NCBI GenBank assembly: GCA_016297695.1
Contig: JAEDGC010000076.1
Coordinates: forward strand, 1 to 6,302
DNA: 6,302 nt
Direction of reading: 5' to 3'
Source of the DNA: Bacilli bacterium
GTDB lineage: Bacteria; Bacillota_I; Bacilli_A; RF39; UBA660
Numbering within the stretch: the stretch's first letter is position 1; every line of letters starts with the position of its first letter. The notes beneath the pieces were generated by a model that had not been told where the DNA came from, did no database searches, and saw only the letters and a program-made list of their open reading frames with translations. Both the position numbers and the translations under genes were made by a program. This document shows positions 1 through 5,972 of this stretch, piece after piece.

Positions 1-115
1 CATTAAGAATATCTGCACACGCTTGGCAACTTGCAAATAAAACACCGTCTATATCTAAATATATGTGTGTAATATTATTATCTTGAATAAATTTATTTAT
101 ATTATTAATCGTCAT
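1..115 (-). CDS. HAD-superfamily phosphatase, N-terminal part (runs off the left edge)
   Basis: Only the first 38 codons are in the window. Residues 17-26 read HIYLDIDGVL, which is HAD motif I (DxDGV): Asp21 would be the nucleophile and Asp23 the general acid/base. Enzymes of this type remove phosphate from small molecules; phage copies near replication genes often resemble 5'(3')-deoxyribonucleotidases or nucleotide phosphatases, but the substrate cannot be read from this fragment. The start is the ATG at 115, with a GGTGA ribosome site 6 bases upstream that is formed by the last codons of the preceding gene; an in-frame TTG at 121 is a less likely start. The gene begins 6 bases after the stop of the HNH/AP2-like gene, so it is probably last-in-line of the helicase operon within this window. 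The family call is firm and the exact function is open. Confidence 0.75.
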   Translation of the reverse strand, partial: MTINNINKFIQDNNITHIYLDIDGVLFASCQACADILN

Positions 116-121
116 ATTCAA

Positions 122-832
122 TCACCAACCTATTAATTTGTTATACACTTTTATATTTATATAATCTTTATATCTATTAGCCAACTTTTCTAATCTGTCT
201 TTTTTTGCTTTATAATAAGCTTGTTTAGCATCTTTAAAAGTTTTATATCTTCCAATATATTGATTTCCAAAATTTACTACATAAGCATTTTTATAATATT
301 GTATGCCTTTAGTTTCTTTTTCATTATTTTCAAACATATTGTTTATTTTTTGTGGAACAAAACAACAAGTTTGTGGGCTATATATTTTATTTCCTTTTAC
401 CAATATATCTTTATCTAAACATATTTTTTCATTTGGTATTGTATAATAATTTTTATCAAACCATTTTTCAAAGTTAGCATAACATAACCATTCGTTACAA
501 ACCATACATTCAACATAAGTTGGATTAACATTAATATCTGATTTATAACATCTACTAATCATATTTTTCCAATAATAATAAGATTTCTTACGACTTCCAT
601 CATTGTTATTTACGTTTGTTTCACCCACACAGGCAACATTAAACATACTATTATGATATGGATTTTTAACTTTCCCCGATTTAAAAGCACTATAATAACA
701 TCTTACTATAGTAACGCGTGGTTCTGTAAATTTTACATAGCACTCTTTATTGTTTATATATTTTGAAATAATCATAAAATATCCTTGCGTATTATAATTT
801 TGTTCATTTGTTCTATCTATAAATTTTGCCAT
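122..832 (-). CDS. HNH-type endonuclease-like protein with C-terminal AP2-like DNA-binding domain
   Basis: The 236-residue protein matches a layout I recognise from many phage genomes. Residues 1-75 form a variable N-terminal region. Residues 85-160 hold a Cys-rich nuclease-like core with W88, M91, RCY (94-96), CMVC (109-112), EW (114-115), the LDKDIL block (139-144), KGN (146-148), YSP (151-153) and FVP (158-160). Residues about 175-222 look like an AP2/integrase-type DNA-binding domain (GIQYYKNAYVVNF, then YIGRYKTFKDAKQAYYKAKK). Proteins of this type are usually annotated as HNH endonucleases and often behave as mobile, free-standing homing-type genes. I do not see a fully canonical H-N-H triad, so catalysis is inferred from family resemblance. 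The ATG at 832 shares its A with the helicase TAA stop (TAATG), and an AGAAGGG ribosome site lies 6 bases upstream inside the helicase tail, so translation is probably coupled. No membrane segments or signal peptide are visible. Confidence 0.7.
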   Translation of the reverse strand: MAKFIDRTNEQNYNTQGYFMIISKYINNKECYVKFTEPRVTIVRCYYSAFKSGKVKNPYHNSMFNVACVGETNVNNNDGSRKKSYYYWKNMISRCYKSDINVNPTYVECMVCNEWLCYANFEKWFDKNYYTIPNEKICLDKDILVKGNKIYSPQTCCFVPQKINNMFENNEKETKGIQYYKNAYVVNFGNQYIGRYKTFKDAKQAYYKAKKDRLEKLANRYKDYINIKVYNKLIGW

Positions 833-2364
833 TAAATACCCTTCTCTAATTTTGTTTTATTTATTCTTATTAGTTTATTATCCCATGTTGTAACAAAACA
901 ATCTTGCATTCTTCCTGTTCCTAAATCAAGATTAACCCATATTTTAACATTCTGTGGAAACGAACCAAATCTTACTTTATACATATGATAACAATGTGTT
1001 GCGTGTGGCAAACCAAAACCACGATTTCCAATTTCTTGTTCAATCATATCCCTTGCTTTAACTTCCTTTGGTCTTAATGGTAAAAATACACCACCTATAT
1101 CAAGTTTATTAGCAACAGCCCTTGACCCACTAATCGATTCTACACCTATAACTTCATTACTCCCCAACTGTGCATTAGTTTGTGTCGATGTATAAACAGG
1201 GATATTATATGTTCTTGCCATTAATTTCAGAAAATCAGATAAATTTGCTAACACTTGGTCTGTTCTTAAACCAATTCCACCATTGCTTTTATTCATTTCG
1301 CCATTAAGCGAACTTCCTTCTTGGATATAATCGTATACCAATAAATCAATTCCATAATCAAATATGTGCTGTTTTAGTGTTTGCTCTATAGATTTTTTTG
1401 TAAAATTAGGCATATAACATAAATGAATATTACTATCTTTTAGTATTTGTATTGCCGTATCAATTCTTTGGCTTTGTTCTTGTGTATATTTACCATCAAG
1501 AATAATATTAGATGGAACACCACTTATATATGCTAAAAATTTTACTGAAAGTTCTTGTATATTGTCTAATTCAAATTGTATATATAATCCACCCTTTTTA
1601 GTATGACAAGGATTGTCTATAAAAGATTTACTATCATAATCCCATATTTTAGTAGCACAAATTTTACACATAACAGCAACAGAGTTTGTACTTTTACCTA
1701 CACCACTTGGGCTACTAATACAAGTTAATTGTCCATCCATAAGACCTCTTGTTATTGTATTCATTAATTCTGAACAAAACGAATTGCCATATAGGGGTTC
1801 TTCTTGTAATTTTTCTTTAAGTTCTTCAAGTCCAAAACCTGCTTGTATTTCTTCTAAATCCCTTTCTTTTGGATAAAATTCTTTTGATATACTTGTTTGT
1901 AATCCTTCAAAATAATTTATAATATCTTCAATATTATACTGATTAATATTTTCTAAATTCTTTTCATCACTTTGTTCAAAATTCCAAAATTTAGATATAT
2001 CAAATCCGTTTTCATTATAAACCCTAATACAAGACAACTTTTTAAATTCATTATAATATGCTTCAAAATTACTTGTATCTGTTAGTTCTATAATTGTATC
2101 AATATAAGAATCGCCGTTGTTGTCTTTATAAATTTCGTATTGTGAAGTATATGGTTCTAAAAAAGAATTTATATCAAATATGCTAATGGTTTTATAATCA
2201 CTACAAGCAAGATTATATATTGTCACATATAATATTTGGTGAAATTTATTAGCCTTAAATTCATCTTTATCTAACTTATATTTAGTTTCAAGACATAACA
2301 TTGGATTTTGAAATAAGCACCCCAACATTCTGTCTGTCACGCTGTTTTGATATATATTTGGCAT
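832..2364 (-). CDS. DnaB-like replicative DNA helicase
   Basis: This 510-residue protein is a RecA-fold (superfamily 4) hexameric helicase that would unwind the phage replication fork. Residues 1-60 resemble the DnaB N-terminal domain (NSVTDRMLGCLFQNP, then KFHQILYVTIYNLA). Residues 60-195 are a divergent linker region. The ATPase domain follows: Walker A SSPSGVGKST at 217-226 with Lys224; a candidate catalytic glutamate at E265 in YIQFELD; Walker B LLVYDYIQ at 341-348 with Asp345; the sensor-like STQTNAQLG at 393-401 with Gln395; SGSRAVANKLD at 412-422; and KVRFG at 463-467, the likely arginine-finger/lysine element. No primase TOPRIM or zinc domain is fused to it, so a primase must come from elsewhere. 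Length is near that of bacterial DnaB. The ATG at 2364 is preceded by AAAGGA with 6 bases of spacing, 12 bases after the previous stop. Helicase family is certain; the symbol is left empty because it is a divergent phage form. Confidence 0.95.
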   Translation of the reverse strand: MPNIYQNSVTDRMLGCLFQNPMLCLETKYKLDKDEFKANKFHQILYVTIYNLACSDYKTISIFDINSFLEPYTSQYEIYKDNNGDSYIDTIIELTDTSNFEAYYNEFKKLSCIRVYNENGFDISKFWNFEQSDEKNLENINQYNIEDIINYFEGLQTSISKEFYPKERDLEEIQAGFGLEELKEKLQEEPLYGNSFCSELMNTITRGLMDGQLTCISSPSGVGKSTNSVAVMCKICATKIWDYDSKSFIDNPCHTKKGGLYIQFELDNIQELSVKFLAYISGVPSNIILDGKYTQEQSQRIDTAIQILKDSNIHLCYMPNFTKKSIEQTLKQHIFDYGIDLLVYDYIQEGSSLNGEMNKSNGGIGLRTDQVLANLSDFLKLMARTYNIPVYTSTQTNAQLGSNEVIGVESISGSRAVANKLDIGGVFLPLRPKEVKARDMIEQEIGNRGFGLPHATHCYHMYKVRFGSFPQNVKIWVNLDLGTGRMQDCFVTTWDNKLIRINKTKLEKGI

Positions 2365-2376
2365 TGTCAGTCCTTT

Positions 2377-2712
2377 CTAATCTTCTTCATAATATTTTTC
2401 ATCACTTACAATTTCGCCTTTATGTAATTTTTGTATTTCTGTCACATATTTAAGACATTCGTTTCTATCTAAAAATATAGTTTTACCTATATCGCCATAA
2501 TAAAATAAATAAGAATGTTTATCCCTTGTTTCAGTTCCAACAAAATAACTTTCTTCATTGTTACATCTTATTCTTGCAACTTTTAATTCCAGTATTTCAA
2601 ATGTTCCTTGTGTTGGAAAACATTGTGCATAATAAACTTTATCTTTAACTTTAATATTGTGTAAATTATCTAAACTATACCATTCGCTATCTAATTCATC
2701 TCTATTCAACAT
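2377..2712 (-). CDS. Conserved phage hypothetical protein (111 aa)
   Basis: The function is not known. The protein is acidic at its C-terminus and has no membrane segment or signal peptide. The middle (residues about 22-85) looks like a small beta-rich domain: KVKDKVYYAQCFPTQGTFEI, then a strand-rich stretch ending YFVGTETRDKHSYLFYYGDIGKTIFLDRNECLK. I recognise the pattern 'V.D.VYYA......yei.el.......wfvG...rdkh.ylf...diGkt.Fl.r.eA' from small uncharacterised proteins in phages of Firmicutes, where a trailing helix often follows. The ATG at 2712 overlaps the end of the upstream CxxC gene by 11 bases; a GGGG ribosome site lies 9 bases upstream, and no other in-frame Met exists. Its position directly before the helicase suggests co-expression with replication genes, but gives no specific role. 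Confidence 0.8.
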   Translation of the reverse strand: MLNRDELDSEWYSLDNLHNIKVKDKVYYAQCFPTQGTFEILELKVARIRCNNEESYFVGTETRDKHSYLFYYGDIGKTIFLDRNECLKYVTEIQKLHKGEIVSDEKYYEED

Positions 2713-2941
2713 TTAACTTTACCCCACAAAATGGACAATAATTAATAGCCATAATTGGTTTCATAAATTTAACATCCCAATCCCAATCTATTTCAAGAAA
2801 ATTTAACCACCAGCCTTTATAGTTTTTATTTTTTTTATTATAAGAATTTTCATATTGATAACCATATTTAATACACGCATCGTCACCAAGTTTATAATCT
2901 TTATTATGTTTTAATAATTCTTTACATCTATGTGTCTTCAT
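2702..2941 (-). CDS. Small protein with C-terminal CPFCG zinc-ribbon half-site (79 aa)
   Basis: The protein ends with NYCPFCGVKL (residues 67-76), the typical second half of a zinc ribbon. Possible partners for the metal site are C6 (with H4) at the N-terminus or C23. The middle is rich in aromatic residues (YKGWWLNFLEIDWDWD at 41-56). Small phage proteins of this kind are common and uncharacterised; they are thought to bind zinc and perhaps nucleic acid or a protein partner. The ATG at 2941 overlaps the upstream TGA as ATGA. A strong GGAGG lies only 4 bases before the ATG, a rather tight spacing but with no better start nearby, and coupling with the upstream gene is likely. Real gene with good support; function unknown. 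Confidence 0.8.
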   Translation of the reverse strand: MKTHRCKELLKHNKDYKLGDDACIKYGYQYENSYNKKNKNYKGWWLNFLEIDWDWDVKFMKPIMAINYCPFCGVKLNVE

Positions 2942-3474
2942 ATATCCTCCATATTTATTGGTTTGTGCTTTTCTTTTTTGTGGTTTGTATTTTTAATAAT
3001 TTTAACTTCTTCATTAAAATCAAAATTGTCAACCGATTCAATTACGCTTTGACATTCTTCCCAATATAATTGTGCATTTTTATATTCAAATGGAACACAC
3101 CATAATATTGTATTAGATTTATCATCAAACAAATCAATGTTTATAACTTCCTTACAATACCATAATGTATATATTATACCACTATAACACATATTATCTT
3201 CAAGCAAATTTTTTAATATTGCCGTAATTAATTTCCAATTTATTTCTGATTTATCATATCCTTCATTGATATAAATTTGTTGAATATAATCTATACATTC
3301 AAGCCTATCAGTATTGTCTTTTGGTTTGTATTTGTTTTTTTGTTTGTTTTGTTGTTCCTTTTTTCTTTGATAACATAATTCGTCACAATAATAACTTGTT
3401 TTTCCTACTTTGTATGCTATATTCTTTTTTATATCATTTTTACAAAATTTACATTTTACAATATCATCGTTCAT
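2938..3474 (-). CDS. Zinc-finger phage protein of unknown function (178 aa)
   Basis: The N-terminus carries a four-cysteine zinc site, C8-x2-C11 and C30-x3-C34 (VKCKFCKNDI, then TSYYCDELCYQRK). Next comes a strongly basic, Gln/Lys/Asn-rich linker (residues 36-57). The C-terminal region (about 58-150) looks helical, with INWKLITAILKNLL at 78-91 and a late segment with PFEYKNAQLYWEE (128-140). I recognise this two-part layout, a zinc knuckle plus a helical domain ending in a 'P..Y..A..Y..E' motif, from uncharacterised proteins of Firmicutes phages, often close to replication genes. A DNA-binding or replication-accessory role is plausible but not shown. The ATG at 3474 follows the homing endonuclease stop by 6 bases, with AAAGGA 9 bases upstream. 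Its stop overlaps the next start (ATGA). Confidence 0.82.
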   Translation of the reverse strand: MNDDIVKCKFCKNDIKKNIAYKVGKTSYYCDELCYQRKKEQQNKQKNKYKPKDNTDRLECIDYIQQIYINEGYDKSEINWKLITAILKNLLEDNMCYSGIIYTLWYCKEVINIDLFDDKSNTILWCVPFEYKNAQLYWEECQSVIESVDNFDFNEEVKIIKNTNHKKEKHKPINMEDI

Positions 3475-3480
3475 TATTTA

Positions 3481-4236
3481 TTATCCTTTATATTTCCAAA
3501 TATATCCCCCGCAAATTTTTAATTTGCCCTTACAACAGTCCGTAATATGTGAATGCCTTATTTTAAGACAGCTACTCGCTTCTTTTATACTATTCCATTC
3601 TTTTATAAAATTGTCATATTTATCATATTGTAAGACTGATTTTAATTTAGAATTTATATATGGTTCAATATGTTTTGGAAAGTCTTCATTTTCTTTAAAT
3701 CTCCACATTGAATTATGAACACAAATGTATTTGCTTTTTAACATACAGCATTTATGTATATTTGACGCTGATTTTTTTAATTTTAAATATTTTTCTGCTT
3801 CATAACAATTAAGCCATTCCTTTATAAAAACACCATTTAAATCATATTGTAAAATCTTTTTACTTCTTAACCTTATGGCGTTTCCATAATTTACATTATA
3901 TTTCTGCGTACACCATTCGAGATTGTCAATATAATTGTTTTGCTTATTTTCGTCTTTATGATTAACACAAGGATAATTATTTGGATTTGGAATAAACGCT
4001 TCTGCTACGAGTCTATGTACACTAACAAGTTTTGTATTTTTATTTTTAGTGAGTTCTACCTTTAGATATCCAGTTTTATCTTGTCTTTGATTCATTGTTT
4101 TTCCTTTTTTTAAGTATTTGCCCCACCTATTTGTCGTAATTCTATCTAAACTAATTACATTTCCGTAATTTGATACTTTGTATAATCCTTCGTATCCAAC
4201 TACGTCTTTCCATTCTTCTTTTGATTTGTCATACAT
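3481..4236 (-). CDS. NUMOD4 / HNH / NUMOD1 homing endonuclease
   Basis: The 251-residue protein is a free-standing HNH homing endonuclease of the I-HmuI-like group, which cuts DNA at a long target and spreads its own gene. Residues 7-31 form the NUMOD4 motif (EEWKDVVGYEGLYKVSNYGN). The HNH nuclease core is at 73-118: VHRLVAEAFIPNP with H74, VNHKDENKQNN with N92 and H93, and DNLEWCT with N105. Two NUMOD1 DNA-binding units follow in tandem at about 127-180 and 199-249 (ILQYDLNGVFIKEW and VLQYDKYDNFIKEW). The ATG at 4236 has AAAGGTGG 9 bases upstream and is the first gene after a consensus promoter, giving a leader of only about 18 bases. No intron is evident around it, so it appears to be an intergenic insertion between that promoter and the zinc-finger gene. 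All expected motifs are present, so it is probably active. Confidence 0.93.
   Translation of the reverse strand: MYDKSKEEWKDVVGYEGLYKVSNYGNVISLDRITTNRWGKYLKKGKTMNQRQDKTGYLKVELTKNKNTKLVSVHRLVAEAFIPNPNNYPCVNHKDENKQNNYIDNLEWCTQKYNVNYGNAIRLRSKKILQYDLNGVFIKEWLNCYEAEKYLKLKKSASNIHKCCMLKSKYICVHNSMWRFKENEDFPKHIEPYINSKLKSVLQYDKYDNFIKEWNSIKEASSCLKIRHSHITDCCKGKLKICGGYIWKYKG
3490..3858 (-). repeat. Tandem NUMOD1 coding units inside the homing endonuclease gene
   Basis: Two units, about 3697-3858 and 3490-3642, encode the paired NUMOD1 DNA-binding modules. DNA similarity is still visible: both share TTACAATATGAT at the start of the unit and a near-identical TTTATAAA(A/G)GAATGG stretch a few codons later (minus-strand reading). 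This points to an internal duplication that has since diverged, with the second copy ending at the C-terminus of the protein. Confidence 0.6.
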
Positions 4237-4260
4237 TATATTACACCACCTTTCTATAGA

Positions 4261-4289
4261 ATTATAACATAAAAGGGACTTGTTGTCAA
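4261..4289 (-). promoter_or_regulatory. Consensus sigma-70-type promoter with extended -10, for the endonuclease-to-helicase operon
   Basis: On the minus strand a perfect -35 TTGACA (4284-4289) is followed by exactly 17 bases and a perfect -10 TATAAT (4261-4266), with TG one base before the -10 (TGTTATAAT). The predicted start of transcription is about 4254, giving a leader of about 18 bases that begins almost at the AAAGGTGG ribosome site of the endonuclease. The -35 box overlaps the TGA stop of the preceding gene and the loop of the terminator-like hairpin. Every element fits a housekeeping sigma factor, so the promoter should be strong and read by host polymerase without phage factors. Confidence 0.9.
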
Positions 4290-4296
4290 GCCCCTT
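4271..4296 (-). terminator. Rho-independent-type hairpin ending the methyltransferase/209-aa unit
   Basis: The minus-strand RNA can form a 10-bp stem, AAGGGGCUUG (4287-4296) with CAAGUCCCUU (4273-4282), with one G-U pair and a 4-base ACAA loop (4283-4286). A short U-tract (4271-4274) follows. The TGA stop of the 209-residue gene lies at the top of the stem and in the loop. The U-run is only four bases, so termination may be partial, allowing read-through into the next operon. The hairpin is nested inside the promoter that drives the next gene. Confidence 0.75.
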
Positions 4297-4915
4297 CTGT
4301 TGATTTTAATTCTTTCAATTTATTTTCTAATGCTTTATCCAAACCTTCTTCTTCGTCAAATGTTGAAAAGAATGTGTTTGATACGTGTTTGTCTTTATAA
4401 TATCCTAATCTTATTCTAAAGCACCAATCGGCATCATGTTGAAAACTTTGAAATGATACTTTCTGAACATCAGGAACTATAAAAATAAATTCTGTATTTT
4501 CACATCTAAATATGTATTCCCACGCTTCAGAAAAATTATAATCATAAATTTTTATAAGTTCAATATCTTCTCTATTAAATATTTTTTTTAATTTATCTAC
4601 TAAATAATTATATGATTCTTTTTCATCATAAGAACGTCTTTTATCAAGTTTTTCACCATCTGGTGCTTCGTTTCTTTCTAAACAGCCAAGCCATTTTTGT
4701 GCCTTCTGTGCAAAACAATTAATACACATCATATCGTATGTAATATGTTCTTTATAAGCATTAAATAAAGCCTTATGTTCTAAATCATATTCATATTGTA
4801 CATCTTCTAATTGTGCTTTCTTGACGGCAAGTCTATTCTTTAATGTTTTAAGTTTTGTTTCAGATGTTTCATTATCATAATTCCAATAATCCTTTGATAC
4901 ATTTTTATAAGCCAT
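4286..4915 (-). CDS. Hypothetical protein, partner of the methyltransferase (209 aa)
   Basis: I do not recognise this protein. Residues about 18-50 are a charged helix likely to form a coiled coil (TKLKTLKNRLAVKKAQLEDV). A CINC motif sits at 64-67 with further cysteines at 78, 138 and 165, which could hold a metal, though the spacing matches no familiar zinc finger. Residues 115-185 look like an alternating strand/helix domain (IELIKIYDYNF, TEFIFIVPDVQKVSF, WCFRIRLGYYKD), and the end is again helical and acidic/basic. There are no membrane segments and no visible nuclease motif. The ATG at 4915 lies 13 bases after the methyltransferase stop with AAGGAAG at 7-base spacing, so the two are co-transcribed and form the whole unit between two promoter/terminator junctions. 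Its TGA stop is inside the next promoter's -35 box. Confidence 0.8.
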   Translation of the reverse strand: MAYKNVSKDYWNYDNETSETKLKTLKNRLAVKKAQLEDVQYEYDLEHKALFNAYKEHITYDMMCINCFAQKAQKWLGCLERNEAPDGEKLDKRRSYDEKESYNYLVDKLKKIFNREDIELIKIYDYNFSEAWEYIFRCENTEFIFIVPDVQKVSFQSFQHDADWCFRIRLGYYKDKHVSNTFFSTFDEEEGLDKALENKLKELKSTEGA

Positions 4916-4928
4916 ATAATCACTTCCT

Positions 4929-5909
4929 TTATTTTTTTACCTTTCTAAAACACATAATTGGTTCTTGATTTTTAATTTCGCCCTTTTCATTGTTAAACTG
5001 TAATCCATATTGTTTCTTTGTTATATTTAAATCAAACGTTTCTACATATTCAAATCCATCTATACTACTAAAAGCGTTAAAATAACTATCATAAAGTGGC
5101 TCTTTTTTGTTAAGATTTTTAATATTAATCATAGCATATCCACCAACTTTTAAATATTTATATGTATTATAAACTGTAGGAATAACAAAATTATTAACCC
5201 ATAAATCATAATTGTTATAATTTATCGTTGACGCACATTCATCGTCTGAATACTTTTCAAGATTAAAATATGGTGGCGAAGTAAATGCAACATCTATAAT
5301 TCCAACAAGTTCTTCAATTAATATTTCAGACCCTTGTGTGTATAAATTGCATATTTGATTATTATCTATAAAACCGTTATCATAATAAAACTTAGCACAT
5401 TCAAATAGTTTATTTTGTAATTTAACATTTGGGTCTATGCCAAAATAATTATGCCCGCTTAAAATAACAGAAGACATTCTTGACCCAAATCCACAAGATG
5501 TATCAAGACAATTCAATTTATTATTTTTATCTGTCAAAGCATTTTCAAAATACCTAAAATAAATACTACGTGCTTCTTTACACGGAAAGTTGGCAACTTT
5601 TCTAACCCAAGAAACAGAATTTCTTAAATAAGATTCTATATTAGACACTTCATTTGTGCTTGTAAAAAATTTTGGTTTAGATTCAATATACTTTAACGCA
5701 TTATCAACCATTTCTTCATTTTGTAAAAATTCCATAGGTGAAATATTTGACTTTTTACCACAGCACTGATATATACATTCTTTAAAAAAATGTGAAAGGG
5801 TTTTATTTAAATTCCCCCCCCCATTAACATAACTGAATATATCTTTAATTAATTCTTCGTCAGAATATTTTTTAAATATTTCGTTATAATGTTGTTCTAA
5901 ATAACTCAT
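4929..5909 (-). CDS. SAM-dependent DNA methyltransferase (amino-methylating type)
   Basis: The 326-residue protein has the hallmarks of a DNA N6-adenine or N4-cytosine methyltransferase. Residues 1-125 are a helical N-terminal region of unknown role. SAM-binding motif I is CLDTSCGFGSR at 134-144, motif II FGIDPN at 156-161, and the catalytic motif IV is FTSPPYF at 209-215; a strand near the end has EPIMCFRK (316-323). A TSPPY form is most frequent in N4-cytosine enzymes, but motif I precedes motif IV here, so the modified base is left open. No restriction endonuclease is adjacent, so it is probably an orphan phage enzyme protecting its DNA from host restriction or marking it. The ATG at 5909 has AAAGGG 7 bases upstream and follows a consensus promoter with an about 18-base leader. 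Codons 30-32 are a run of nine G, a possible slippage switch. Confidence 0.9.
   Translation of the reverse strand: MSYLEQHYNEIFKKYSDEELIKDIFSYVNGGGNLNKTLSHFFKECIYQCCGKKSNISPMEFLQNEEMVDNALKYIESKPKFFTSTNEVSNIESYLRNSVSWVRKVANFPCKEARSIYFRYFENALTDKNNKLNCLDTSCGFGSRMSSVILSGHNYFGIDPNVKLQNKLFECAKFYYDNGFIDNNQICNLYTQGSEILIEELVGIIDVAFTSPPYFNLEKYSDDECASTINYNNYDLWVNNFVIPTVYNTYKYLKVGGYAMINIKNLNKKEPLYDSYFNAFSSIDGFEYVETFDLNITKKQYGLQFNNEKGEIKNQEPIMCFRKVKK
5814..5822 (-). repeat. Nine-G homopolymer in the methyltransferase coding sequence
   Basis: On the minus strand nine consecutive G encode Gly30-Gly31-Gly32 (AAT GGG GGG GGG AAT). It is by far the longest G/C run in this AT-rich window. With eight G the frame reads GGA ATT TAA and stops; with ten it reads GAA TTT AAA TAA and stops. 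Either change would cut the protein to about 33-35 residues, well before the SAM-binding motif. Confidence 0.9.
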
Positions 5910-5933
5910 ACATATACCCTTTCATTTTGTTTT

Positions 5934-5962
5934 ATTATAACATAAAAAGAACCTTTTGTCAA
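5934..5962 (-). promoter_or_regulatory. Consensus sigma-70-type promoter with extended -10, for the methyltransferase unit
   Basis: On the minus strand a perfect -35 TTGACA (5957-5962), a spacer of exactly 17 bases and a perfect -10 TATAAT (5934-5939) are present, again with the TGTTATAAT extended form. Transcription should start near 5927, giving a leader of about 18 bases to the methyltransferase ATG at 5909. As at the other junction, the -35 overlaps the stop codon of the upstream gene and the hairpin loop, and the spacer contains the U-tract. Confidence 0.9.
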
Positions 5963-5972
5963 GGTTCTTTTT
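5944..5972 (-). terminator. Rho-independent-type hairpin upstream of the methyltransferase
   Basis: The minus-strand RNA can form a perfect 12-bp stem, AAAAAGAACCUU (5961-5972) with AAGGUUCUUUUU (5944-5955), around a 5-base GACAA loop (5956-5960). The five U residues at the 3' side of the stem serve as the U-tract. It would end transcripts of the 71- and 26-residue genes. The A-run/U-run symmetry makes it formally bidirectional, but there is no plus-strand gene to terminate. The TGA stop of the 26-codon gene begins at the top of the stem and lies mainly in the loop. Confidence 0.8.

Noticed and set aside
221..418. Plus-strand open frame of 65 codons with hydrophobic residues.
   Set aside because: It lies antisense to the HNH/AP2-like gene, has no ribosome site or promoter, and its Phe/Ile-rich composition is what AT-rich coding DNA gives when read backwards.
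3321..3718. Two overlapping plus-strand open frames (74 and 102 codons) that look membrane-like.
   Set aside because: Both are antisense to well-supported genes (zinc-finger protein and homing endonuclease); the hydrophobicity comes from reverse reading of Lys/Asn/Glu-rich codons.
3481..4236. Group I intron carrying the homing endonuclease.
   Set aside because: The genes on both sides are complete with their own starts and stops, and the flanking spaces (6 and 49 bases) are too short to hold an intron core.
4929..5909. A restriction-modification system.
   Set aside because: No recognisable restriction endonuclease is next to the methyltransferase; the 209-residue partner shows no visible nuclease motif, so an orphan phage methyltransferase is the better call.
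5884..5925. A 13-residue open frame (MKGYMYELFRTTL) at the start of the methyltransferase transcript, a possible leader peptide.
   Set aside because: Its ATG has no ribosome site and would be only about 2 bases from the predicted transcript start; it overlaps the methyltransferase start in another frame. Chance is the simpler explanation.
5944..5972. Plus-strand terminator for a convergent gene.
   Set aside because: The hairpin is symmetric enough to work on either strand, but no plus-strand gene is present, so only the minus-strand role is annotated.
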